Assembly (NCBI RefSeq): GCF_000151665.1
Contig: NW_013171815.1
Span: forward strand, 571,153-635,152
Direction: 5' to 3'
Source: Blastocystis hominis
Taxonomy: Eukaryota > Sar > Bigyra > Opalinata > Blastocystidae
DNA: 64,000 nucleotides
Shown here: in pieces, positions 22,062 to 32,510 of the stretch
Position numbering within the stretch: the first letter of the stretch is position 1
How the letters are laid out: every line of letters begins with the position of its first letter
Program-made: the position numbers and the translations under genes
Notes under the pieces: generated by a model
Database searches by the model: none
What the model was told of the DNA's origin: nothing
What the model saw: only the letters and a program-made list of their open reading frames with translations

Positions 22062-25000
22062 ATGAACACCGAAGAAAAGTTACTTTTTGCTGGAAGAAAT
22101 CACACTCCCGTGTTTATAAAGCGCGAAAACACGTAGGAATTGCCGTTTTCTAACAACTCCACAGATTCTATGCTCTGGAAACGATTTCTACAACTCCATA
22201 CGGATATCCAGAAGATGGTGTCGATATTGACACAGAACTCAGTGATGTAGAGTGCTTCCTATTTGATTTAGACTAGATTGTACCCGAATCAAACCTAAAA
22301 ATATGTGATATTGTGGGAAATGAACGGCTTGAGCTGGAAATGAATTACATGAACATTCCTGGTTACAGTGACTTGCAGTTGACGTCGACTCTTCTGCCAA
22401 TCCCCCAAATTACTTCTGAAATAATGGATACTCCTACAGATGGGAGCACTCCTAGTGAGAATCAGATGCGTCGATCTTTTGAGGAGCGAGTATTTTCTGG
22501 AGAAACGGCTCAAAATTCAACATCCTATTATCGCCAATTCTCCCGCGCTGGTGTACCTGAACTACCTCATTCATGATTTGTAGGTAAAGGGCGACATACA
22601 CAACCAGCCCATTCTGCCTGGTGAACTGTCGCTAATGAATTCAATGTCTCTAACTCCCGAGAAGCAGGAAGCCGAGTTCTGGGGCAGCTCGAATGCAACA
22701 TCGGTTTTAGCCAGTTCAATCGACGCAGAAACGGTGGAATCGTGGAAACACGACGAGCTTGCAAAGAAGTGGAAGCCTGTGTTTGCAGATGAAGGCGTTT
22801 TCGATTTGGTGACGGCCGAAACGAGCCAAAAAGCGGAGGACTCGAACCAATTCACTGAATTCTTTGCAATGCCGAGTTCAACGAAACCGTTTTCCGGATT
22901 TGATGCATTTTTCACTTCGAAAGTGACCCAACAAGAAGTGTTGAGCGATGTTTCTCCCACGAAGAGCAAAGGCAACACCGAAAGCGAGGCGGGCGATGAT
23001 TCGGAACTGGAAACGGAAGAGAGCGAGATGTCGTTCACCGCGTTGGAGAAGAAAGCATTCGATTTAATGAGTCTGCGAGTGGAGCAGAAGAAATCGTTCG
23101 TTCAGAACATTCGAAACGTCGGGCTCAGTGTGAACGAAGGCAAAATGTACAGCGAGATCGACTCGCGAGATATGTCCAACTTCCACACGCTCGTTCCCCA
23201 CCTCGCTCAGGAATTCCCGTTCGAGCTCGACGACTTCCAGAAGCGCTCGATTGTCCACTTAGAGCGCGGAGAGAGCGTTTATGTCTGCGCACATACCAGT
23301 GCGGGTAAAACTGTGGTTGCGGATTACGCCATCTCGCTTTGCTTGTCGCATATGACGAAATGTATCTACACCTCGCCGGTGAAGGCGCTGTCGAATCAGA
23401 AATACCACGATTTTAAGTTGAAATACGAGGACGTTGGCATCATCACGGGCGACGTTTCGCTGAATCCGACCGCGTCGGTTCTCGTGATGACCACCGAAAT
23501 TCTTCGAGAAATGCTGTATAACGGATCCGACATCATTCGCGATATCGAATGGGTCGTGTTCGACGAGGCCCATTACATTAACAATTCAGATCGCGGCGTC
23601 GTGTGGGAGGAATCGATCATTCTCCTTCCCGATCACGTGGGGCTGATCTTCCTTTCCGCTACCACTCCGAACGTGAAGCAAATCGCAGACTGGATTGGGC
23701 GGAGCAAACACAAAAAGATTTGGATCATGCAGACGGACTTCCGTCCCGTTCCATTAGAATTCGACTTGATTTACCAAGGCAAAGTGACTTGCGTAGCTTC
23801 TCTGCAGCCCATTCATCGAATAGATCAAAGACGTGAAAAACAAGTTTTATCCCGATCGAATCCGATCGCTTCACGGCTTCCGTCCCCAAGAAACATCGAA
23901 GGACGACGCGCCTTCCCTTCCTGCGAAGATTTTCAACCCCTCTCAATCCGATCTCCGCGATGTAATCAAGATTCTCAAGAAGAACAACGACATGCCCGTA
24001 CTCCTGCCTCCCATTTCGCCATGTAGTGCATTATGTTCACCATGAGCCGCGCTTCCTGCTCTCAAAACGCACAGAAACTCGCCAAGGAAAAAGTGAATCT
24101 GCTGCCTCCAGACGAAGCACAATACGTCCGAAGCTTCTACCAGCGCTGCATTCAAGATCTGCGCGCAGAAGACCGCAGTCTCGCGCAGGTCCAAACGCTG
24201 CTGCCTCTCCTCTGTCAAGGCATCGGCGTTCACCACGCAGGACTGCTGCCGCTTCTGAAGGAAGTGGTCGAAATGCTCTTCTCGACTGGGTACATCAAAG
24301 TGCTGTTCGCCACGGAAACCTTCGCGATCGGCGTGAATATGCCCGCCAAATCGGTGTGTTTCAGCGGACTGGCGAAGAACGACGGCATCACTTCTCGCTA
24401 TTTCCTTTCTTCGGAGTAGGAAGCAAACGGAATTGTAGGCTGACGAGCAGATTCACCCAAATGTCAGGACGAGCGGGTCGACGCGGAAAAGACCTTCTTG
24501 GACGCGTGTATATCCATGTGAGCAATCTGCCTTCCACGAACGTAGTGATGGGTATTGTCTCGGGAACACGCGATTTGATCACGTCGCAATTCCGAATCTC
24601 CTACTCGATGATTATGAGCATTATGCGCGTTCAGGACTTGTCGTTAGAAGGAATGATCTCGCACTCTTTTTCGGAGGCTGTGCATCGGTCCAAGACCGAA
24701 TTCACTGCCTATAAAAAGGTAAAAGCAGTCAAGGGAAGCTGAGATCGTAGAATCTGAAAAGCATTGAAAACGTCGCTGAACGGCTCAAGAAGAAGCCGAT
24801 TCTCTTCTCCTTGCAGGATCAAATTGAGTACGCAAATCAGTACAAACATACGCAGAAATCGCGTACGGAGTTCTGGGAGACGCAGATGGAGCTTTGGAAG
24901 AACATGAAAGAATCGCCGTTCCGCAAAGGCGCCTTGCTTTTACTGGACGTTTCGCTTTTCATAAACGACTCGCTTCATATTCTCCACACTGTGGGCTCGC

Positions 25001-26229
25001 TTTTTTCGATCACCGTCGAAAACGAGTTCATCGTTGTCTCCTACATTCCGCCCGTTTGTTTGGCGCTGTGCTTTAAGTGTAGTCGTACGAAATCCCGCCT
25101 GAGCAGCAAGTCAACATGAACAGTCTGAAGCAATCCTCCACGCTTCCGCTGAAATGCATTAACTTTAACGGAATCATGTTCCTCGTGTCGCATGTTTCGT
25201 TCCATGTACTCGCTCCATCGCTCTGTGATCTAGAATATCGAAGCGATTCTCCCGGGATCCGTCGATTCTGGCAAGCAGATCATGACGTTCAACGTTCTGT
25301 TCTCGAACCTGGCCAAGAAACTGGGTTCTCTCTACGAGAAATACGTCGTATTGCGAGACACTGCGGGGCTGAAGAACATTTGTCCCGTGCTGCCCCCTTC
25401 CATGTGGGTTGCAATGTGTTTTGGGTTATTGAGTAGACCGGGATCGCTGCTCCCTTCCGCTACCGAAGACGATTTGAACGCGTTCGCTTATATTCTGTCC
25501 GCGTTGGAGTCGAAGAAGGAGAAATTAACCAACAAAATGGGCGAAGAGAAGCTGAGTCTGCTCCCCGAGCTGCATTCACGCATCGCTGTTCTTAAAAACT
25601 TGCAGTACATCGATGAGGACGACACGGTAACCATGAAAGGACGCTGCTGCTGCTTTGTATCTCAGTTGATTGAGAGGATGCTTATGAAATAGATCCGATC
25701 AGGGAACGAGCTTTTACTGCTCGAGCTTCTCTTCGAGAATCTTCTTCATGATTTGACGCCTCCCGAACTCGCCGGAGTGCTGAGCGTTTGCATTTACGAG
25801 CGAAACGACGACGTGACTCTCACAAACGCTCACTTTATCAAGATTCAGCACGAGATGATCGAAATTGTGGAGCGAATCGGACAGTTGGAGAAGGATTGCG
25901 GACTGTCGGAAGAGAGTATTATGACCAAGGAGAAGAATATCCATGTGGGCTTTATGGAGATCGCAGAGAAGTGGTGCAAAGGAATGACGTTCTCCGATCT
26001 AATGAAGGGCTGTCCTTTGGATGAAGGGTTTGTCGTGAATCAGCTGCTTCGGACGGAGATGGTGTGTCGCAGACTCGCTGATATCGCGCAGGAAATTGGA
26101 AACCCGGAACTCTTCCAGACCTGCCAGATGATCTCGCAAGCAATGCTGCGCGATATTGTTTACACTCCTTCACTCTACCTGAACTCAACTCTTTGTTTCA
26201 TCAAACAAACAGACAATCAACACAACTAA
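22062..26229 (+). CDS. Ski2-type RNA helicase of the exosome cofactor complex
   Basis: About eleven introns of 28-36 nt give roughly 1,270 residues. Helicase motifs: [15 protein letters not shown], Ia [54 protein letters not shown]. The N-terminus and the C-terminal DSHCT domain ([10 protein letters not shown]-x-[15 protein letters not shown]) identify Ski2 rather than Mtr4 or Brr2. It feeds cytoplasmic mRNA 3' ends to the exosome in 3'-5' decay. The family normally ends at SLYL; here the frame runs 15 residues further to an encoded TAA (26227-26229). An earlier stop made by polyadenylation at 26185 is plausible (see findings). Confidence 0.92.
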
Positions 26230-26314
26230 TCAATCAATCAACCAATCAATCAGTGTTGATACAAACAAGCGATCGAATAATGCTTCCATCGAAAGAAGAG
26301 GAGAAACCAATTCC

Positions 26315-27739
26315 TTAAACTCCCATCATCGACAGATCAATCTGTCCAGCGTGCTCCGGTTTCGGAGGAGCGGCTGGCTTGGAAGCTTGCTTCACAGGCA
26401 TGACTTTCTTAGCTGGTTTCGTGTGGGAGGCGATATAAGCGAGAACAGCGAGCAAAACTGCCACCAAGATAACGCCTAAAAACACCCAAATCAGATAAGA
26501 ATAATCAGGACAAGAGAGATAGGTGAACTCTACATCGCTCTGCACGATGGACGCTCCATTATAGAGCAGACTAATGGGAACTTTCGACTCTCCGTTCCAC
26601 ATAAAGTTCGCTGTGTGCACCCACGCCCATTCTTCGCGATCGACCAGCTTCGGACCATCGCAGAGCAGATGCGTTTGATTCAACACCTTCGCTTTCGTTT
26701 CAGGGAAATCTCCAAACCGGCACATCAGCGAGATCGATGCGGACTGAGGGAAGCCGTGACCGATCATCATGATCTCATCCGGCATTTCTTCGTTGCATCT
26801 GCAGTCAGGAAGGATCTGGGTCACCAAGGGACATGTGCTGTTCTGAAGCTTCTCTCGCACGGTTTGAATGCTGCTGTAATCGTCTACCAAACTGAAGTAT
26901 TGGTCCGAAGGGGACGACGCAATCTGGCGCAAGTCGTCCTCATAATACGATGCTGCACCCACTCCGATGGTATAGATCTGGATATCGTCAGCCTTCGCGG
27001 CTCGGGCCTTTTCGATGGCGTACGCATTACAATCATGGGGGTGATCATTGCAATTAATCGAACTATGAACCGTCTGAAAACCATCTGTGATAAGCACGAT
27101 CTGATCCGGAATATCGCTGCGACTGTTCTTCAAAATGCGGTGCGCTTCTTCAATAGCTTTCGCAATGTTTGTTAAACCAGACATCCGATCCGAATCAATC
27201 GCCTTGCGGACATCGCACGCATCATACGTCAACTCCTGAAGAACTCGTACGTCCGTGGAAAACTCAAGGATTGAGACCAGGGTATAATTCGGATGGAGAT
27301 AGTAGTAGTCAAGAATACTCTTTACAAAATCAATTTCTTTCCGGTAATTCTCATCAGTAATACTGGAGGAGGAGTCAATAAGAAAAACGACGTCCATCAC
27401 TCCTTGGCAGATGCCAGTGTTGTTGTAGTGGGTATAGTTGTAATAGCAGCCATAATTGCCATCTTCTCCAAAACCACCTCCTTCTTGCGGGAAGTAGGAA
27501 CTACCATTCGTGCCCCACCAATCAAAACGATTGCCATTCCAATAACCACCTCCACTACCACCCTCGCCGCCGCCTTCGCCGCCGCCTTCACCGCCGCCTC
27601 CACCTCCTGGAGTGTCAGTAACATCGGCACCGGGTGGTACATCAAAAAGAGTAATCGAGTTAGTATGGGTACGAACAGATGGCCTTGCGAACGCTAAAGA
27701 AACGCACAAAATCAATGAGAGTGCTAAAATTGCTTTCAT
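26315..27739 (-). CDS. Signal-peptide vWA-domain single-pass membrane protein
   Basis: A single exon of 474 residues. Signal peptide MKAILALSLILCVSLAFA; a Gly/Glu repeat stretch (GGGEGGG); a von Willebrand factor A domain at about 115-300 with complete MIDAS residues (DSSSS, the Thr of GLTNIAKAI, and ITDGF); a Cys-containing beta-rich domain to about 420; one transmembrane helix YLIWVFLGVILVAVLLAVLAY; and a 40-residue Lys/Pro cytoplasmic tail. The layout is that of an integrin- or TRAP-like adhesin, but the cytoplasmic tail shows no known motor-binding motif. A surface adhesion role is inferred. The opposite-strand motif at about 26260 suits its 3' end. Confidence 0.85.
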   Translation of the reverse strand: MKAILALSLILCVSLAFARPSVRTHTNSITLFDVPPGADVTDTPGGGGGGEGGGEGGGEGGSGGGYWNGNRFDWWGTNGSSYFPQEGGGFGEDGNYGCYYNYTHYNNTGICQGVMDVVFLIDSSSSITDENYRKEIDFVKSILDYYYLHPNYTLVSILEFSTDVRVLQELTYDACDVRKAIDSDRMSGLTNIAKAIEEAHRILKNSRSDIPDQIVLITDGFQTVHSSINCNDHPHDCNAYAIEKARAAKADDIQIYTIGVGAASYYEDDLRQIASSPSDQYFSLVDDYSSIQTVREKLQNSTCPLVTQILPDCRCNEEMPDEIMMIGHGFPQSASISLMCRFGDFPETKAKVLNQTHLLCDGPKLVDREEWAWVHTANFMWNGESKVPISLLYNGASIVQSDVEFTYLSCPDYSYLIWVFLGVILVAVLLAVLAYIASHTKPAKKVMPVKQASKPAAPPKPEHAGQIDLSMMGV

Positions 27740-27864
27740 TTTTCAAATAAAAAAAGTTTTGCATTGTTGTTACTGACTCTTCAAACTAATGAAATCACTG
27801 TTCGCGGTATAATGCATTCTTTTGCAATTCCATAAATAGGCATTTTCACATTATCTCCGTATTT

Positions 27865-28463
27865 ATGCTTGTTCGTGAAGGACAGAGACAAGAGGGGGCT
27901 TCTATGATAGAAGATAGTCCTGGAGAATGCATAGAAAATGTCGACTGTATTATTAACCGACGTGCTGTTCACAGTCACGGGTCTCTTTACCTACAAGACA
28001 CGTAATCGATAGTTCAGTTCTTACCTTTCAGTTCGCTCGTTTTTCTATCTTCTCAGAATGAAGACTATAGTCTAGTAGTTGATTATCGAGCTATCGGAGT
28101 CCATGCTATTTGCCACAGTCCGGACATTTATAAGCACCATTGCATCTATTGTCAAGTTTCAGATCCTAACAATCCATACGAGGGATCCATAGATTTTTCT
28201 CCGGGGATATTTTTGAACGAGGATATGATGGTGGAAGAGGAAGTGGATTCCAGAGTGGAGGAAGTGTTCTTCGCTCCGAATGATCCTGATCAAAGTACGT
28301 CTTTTTCTAGGGAATCTAAGTTCAAGTTGCATTCTTGTTTGAGCAGATTAGCACTCATCAGGCTGAAACCTCAAGTGACGTATCAGATGACGATGACTTT
28401 TTCCTGAATGATGGTGTGCTGGCCTTTGATCGTGACATCGAGACTTTATTCCGAGGGGTGTGA
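27865..28463 (+). CDS. pICln / methylosome subunit
   Basis: Two introns (30 and 32 nt) give 178 residues. The PH-like core shows RRAVHSHGSLYLQD, DYRAIGVHAICHSP and HHCIYCQV, as in CLNS1A (cf. SLHAVSRDLxxFPxxCLYxMV), followed by EEVFFAPNDPDQ and an acidic DDDD segment with DRDIETLF near the C-terminus. pICln presents Sm proteins to PRMT5 and delays snRNP assembly until modification, fitting an intron-rich genome. Start chosen at 27865, the only ATG open into the conserved part. Confidence 0.88.
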
Positions 28464-28531
28464 GCGTGAGAAGCATGCCAGGCATTATCTACTCCTAATC
28501 TCTGTACTTATATAGTGTATCTTTCCCTTGG

Positions 28532-28546
28532 TTGTTTGAACAAACA
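28532..28546. terminator. Shared palindromic poly(A) motif between pICln and eL15
   Basis: TTGTTTGAACAAACA reads TTGTTTGA on the plus strand and TGTTTGTT on the minus strand, serving two convergent genes with overlapping 3' signals. Confidence 0.5.
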
Positions 28547-28570
28547 TTCTGCAGCTGCCTAATCTCAAGC

Positions 28571-29188
28571 TTATCGGTATCTGCGGAGAGAGAGCGTGTT
28601 GCGACGCTTCCAGCTGGCTCTCCAGGATCCTCCAATGCGCTTGTTGGCACGGTGGCCCTTCTTGTTCATGCCACGAGCATGACGACCAGCAGAGGTCAGA
28701 CCACGGCACTCACGGTGCTTGTGGACAGGAGACACGATCCAGTTGATGGAGGGGTCGTTGCGGATAGCAGGGTGGTTGGGATCCACCAAGATCACCTCGT
28801 AGTACTTGTAGGTAGCGTCCTGGTTCACCCAGTAGCTGTTCAGCACACGCAGGTTCGAGCACACACGGCCCACACGGCACTCGGCAATCGTCTGAAGATT
28901 GCGGGTGTTCTTCAGCTGGTTGATACCCTGGTGCTTGGGCTTTCCGTAGACAATTCCCTTAGGATTAGGTCGCTTGCGTCCTCCACGGCGAACAGCCACA
29001 CGGTACACAACGTAACCCTGCTTGGCCTTCATGCCCAACTTGCGAGCCTTGTCGGGACGAGTGGAGTGCGACACGCGGCACACCTTAGGAAGCTGACGAT
29101 ACTCCCAAGAACGAATACGAAGGACGTAACGCATGGCATCGCTCTGCTTCTTTCTCCAGAGCTCCTCAAGATACTTGTAAGCACCCAT
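28571..29188 (-). CDS. RPL15: 60S ribosomal protein eL15
   Basis: An uninterrupted 205-codon frame. It begins [17 protein letters not shown] and ends [11 protein letters not shown], both near-invariant in eL15, with the conserved [17 protein letters not shown] in the middle. Structural protein of the large subunit. Unlike eS25 and uL22 in this window it has no intron in the coding part. The encoded TAA is followed about 25 nt later by TGTTTGTT at 28539-28546. Confidence 0.97.
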   Translation of the reverse strand: MGAYKYLEELWRKKQSDAMRYVLRIRSWEYRQLPKVCRVSHSTRPDKARKLGMKAKQGYVVYRVAVRRGGRKRPNPKGIVYGKPKHQGINQLKNTRNLQTIAECRVGRVCSNLRVLNSYWVNQDATYKYYEVILVDPNHPAIRNDPSINWIVSPVHKHRECRGLTSAGRHARGMNKKGHRANKRIGGSWRASWKRRNTLSLRRYR

Positions 29189-29278
29189 GAATCGATAGCG
29201 AGATTATAATGGCAAACAAAGACTCACGGCAGAATTCGGAATAACCGATATTTTTGATATCATTTGGTACGATGTGTC

Positions 29279-29286
29279 AACAAACA
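29279..29286 (-). terminator. TGTTTGTT poly(A)-associated motif (glycosyltransferase-like gene)
   Basis: The motif starts 2 nt after the TAA. Cleavage 4 nt upstream of it would regenerate the same TAA from a single T. Confidence 0.6.
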
Positions 29287-29288
29287 AA

Positions 29289-30714
29289 TTAAAAGTACAC
29301 CATTCTAATGAGATTCAAAACCCGTTGCTTCACTAAGTCACACTTATCAAGCTGCTTGCAATCATTGTGCGTGAGAACTTGCGAATTGTAAGCGGCATGG
29401 CACGATTCTTTTATCATTGCACTGTGCATCAGTACCGTTATGATCGCCTGGTCCTGCCTATGATTCTTTCTCGTCGCTCCATAAGGAGTAATACACTTTC
29501 GAGTATAGGCACACTGAACGTACGGTATGATAACGTCGCTCATCACCGTGGCGTTATTATAGTCGATGAGCATATAGGCACCATCACACATTCCACGTCC
29601 CGGCATAATCTTGCGAACCATCTTGTGCCGCGCCATAAAGCGTCTAGACAACGGATGGACCCATTTGTTTATGTTATCTCCCGAATAAGGCGTATACGCG
29701 CCATATGTAAACGTTCGGTTCAGATCTTTGTTGATGTCGGGAGGAAGCAGATTCCCGGCGTCTGTCCACACCAAAACTCTCTGTGACTCGATGAGAACAT
29801 CGTAAATAGCTGCGATCTTCCAGGAGTAGCCGCCTCGAACCAAGCGATCTTCGATGTTCCACCAATGAGGAAAACTCTGGAAATTGAACTTGCGGTAGTA
29901 GAACAGTCCTTCCGCATGAAGCCTCTCGCGGAGTTTGTTGAACTCTACGAGCTCGGAAATGAGGTAGTTCAGGAAGGAATCAGAGATGCCGATGTCGATG
30001 AGAACAATCGACGCATCCTTCTCGGCGAGCAGAAGAGAGTACAGCTCGTTGACTACTGAATACACGTGGTTCGTCGAGCAAGCTGTTGCAAAGATAAAAT
30101 CGGTTTTTGGAAAAGCGGAACCATTTACAGCACCAAACTGAACAAAGGAAGGAAAACGATCATCTCGAACACCAAAATTCACATAGTGGGTAGAGGCATT
30201 ATTAAACAGGATGTTAAACGGTATTGGATATTCGATATCCTTATAATCATATTCTACACATAGAAAACGTTCACAGCACTATACGATTTGTTTCTAAAGT
30301 AGCAAATCCAGAGAGAGAGTAATTAGACCTTACCAATATGTTTTCAAGATAGTTAGGATCACTTTGGTAGTTAGAAGGGTATCGTCGAGGTAACGAGTCT
30401 GTTTTTAGATACTTTCTTACTACACATAATAGACTGAGCACGAAACTACTAGAATATGATGAAGATCTAGTTTTTTGATTATTGAAAGTATCCTTGATCA
30501 CCGTAAGAGAATCGCGCGACTTATCAACAATCCTGCTTCCGATCTCCTTTTGAGACATGAAACCCTTTGCACCGATGTAAAATACATCGTTATAGCCAAA
30601 AAGATGACTAACTGCAAAGTCTGGATCATGGAAGTTAATATCCACATTTCTCAGCATATAATACTGAAACAAAAAGATAACCAAGAATAGAATCAGCTTA
30701 TTCACATCATCCAT
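29289..30714 (-). CDS. Type II membrane protein, putative Golgi glycosyltransferase (DUF1647-like)
   Basis: One 31-nt intron gives 464 residues. A short cytoplasmic N-terminus is followed by a signal anchor KLILFLVIFLFQYYML, a stem, and a lumenal domain of about 300 residues with ASIVLIDIGIS, FNFQSFPHWW, GGYSWKIAAIYDVL, VLVWTDAGNLL and DQAIITVLMHS. The D-x-G pattern and the late DQA motif resemble nucleotide-sugar-dependent transferases with a GT-A fold and the DUF1647 group. Donor and acceptor are unknown. Family call is by motif resemblance only. Confidence 0.6.
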
Positions 30715-30753
30715 TCTTCATAACCAATTATATTACTACTACAACGAGTTTCG

Positions 30754-30761
30754 AACAAACA
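30754..30761 (-). terminator. TGTTTGTT poly(A)-associated motif (uL22)
   Basis: An exact octamer about 31 nt past the uL22 stop codon. Confidence 0.5.
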
Positions 30762-30792
30762 GCTTCAACCAACCTGCGGTTCACAGAACTCC

Positions 30793-31596
30793 CTAAGCCT
30801 TCTCCTCCTTCTTCTTCTCAGCAAGCTTCTGGTGAACGAGCTTTCTGTACGCCAGCTGTCTGCGAGTGAGACGCTTGTGCGTGGGCTTCTACACCATGAC
30901 ACTACGCCTCCATACTTACCGAAGTAGCCTTCTTCACCGCAGAATCCTCCTCGGTGCACATCATCTCAATGTGAGCAGGGTGGCGGAGATAGGCTGCACA
31001 TTACCAACAAAAACCAACTGCCTACGGCACACACGTCCGTGAGCGCGGTAGGTGCGACGACGCATCACGGGAGCCTGGTTCACCTGCACATGGCTGATAC
31101 GAAGGTTCTCCACGTTCAGACCCTTCGCCTCACCGTTGGCCTTCAGGTTGTTCAGAAGCACCAGGAAGAACTTGCAGGCAGCCTTGGGCCATCTGCACTG
31201 ATCTCCAGGAGCCTTGATGGAGTGAGCCTGGGCGTGACGACCAACACCGCCGTTGAAGCGGGTGAAGGCGACAGCCTGCTTGTGGGCAATCACGTCGTTA
31301 AGGTACTTCTCGGCCTTGAGCAGAGACATGTCCTTGATGGCAGCACCCACCTCGTGAGCGTTCTTGAAGTGCACAGTCAAGTAAGAACCGCGGGCCTTGC
31401 AGCCTACACATAAGAAACAGGAATTATAGGGGAATACTCTTCTTGGTATCAGCAGGAGTCATACTATAGAATAGGTTAGTTTTCTGATAAAATGAAATTC
31501 AAAAAGTGGCAATTTGCATCCCATTTAGCACAAAAACGAAAACAACTCCAATAAGACAGCAAAATACAAATACGATCCCTACCTGTATCTCACCAT
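30793..31596 (-). CDS. RPL17: 60S ribosomal protein uL22
   Basis: Four introns (119, 34, 32, 31 nt) give 195 residues. The start is recovered only by splicing: ATG-GTG-AGA-TAC-AG, then a 119-nt intron (31464-31582), then the rest, giving MVRYS as in other eukaryotic uL22/RPL17 proteins. Then [45 protein letters not shown] and HPAHIEMM follow. It lines the peptide exit tunnel. The first intron is almost four times the normal length here and ends with an ACTAAC branch-like site. Confidence 0.95.
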
Positions 31597-32510
31597 TTGT
31601 GTATAGCGAAAAGTAGCTGGTTGAACAATCCTATGTGGACGGAAGGCGAAAGGAATGGAACGAGACGTATTCCGCGGTTATCGTGGTCGTTTATTGCACA
31701 TGTATAGTGATTTATGATTATAATATGATAATGATTACTATACAGCCATTCTTATCTGGAAATTAGGAGCAGCGATGAAAGCAAAAATACAGAAATTCAG
31801 AGTTAACACTACATGGGGGCATAACCACAAGGATATTGTGGAATCAAGGGAAGTGGGGGGAATAGTTTAACAGTAGTTAGTTTTTTTACTAATTTGAGGA
31901 GTGGATGTATATCAGCTTGCTTAGTGCTTTGATATGTTGTTAGAAGAGATATTGGATTCCAATTACTTTTGGATACATTATGATGAAATTGAGGACTTGA
32001 TAATCTGCAGTGTCACAAAAATGCTTTGTAAGTGAAATTCCTTTAATAGTGCCATGACTTTGACTCTAACTTTGAATTTATCATTACCAGGTGTGGATAA
32101 GAATAATCTTAATGTTAAATAGCTATTCTAGGTAATTTGCATTCTGTTTTATCCCATTTTCTTGATAGTTGAGTGCTATTCATATATCTATCCATATAGG
32201 AAAAATAAATATAGTGTGTTTATATTATCTGTGTTTGTAGAGATGTAGAATAATATATTTTTGTGTAGATTTATGCTACAGAGATCATTTAGACAATGAA
32301 TCACTCAATTATTACACTACCTCAAACAACGAGATTATGAAAATACGCTTTTAGCATTTCTCCTGAATATGTGAGTCTTGTGTATGTGTAACGGAATCAA
32401 ACCCAATTACATCAATATTATGCTTGCATTTACCTATCGATTAATATTGAGCAGACAAAAGTGAAAACAGAAATAGACTGAAGCAAAGAGGAAAAGTATT
32501 ATTTTGTAGA
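31597..32510. other. AT-rich intergenic region, start of low-GC island
   Basis: 914 nt. GC drops sharply after about 31680. No conserved frame, tRNA or clear element found. Confidence 0.6.

Noticed and set aside
31464-31582. snoRNA inside the long uL22 intron
   Set aside because: I could not find a C box plus D box pair or an H/ACA arrangement; the length alone is not enough.
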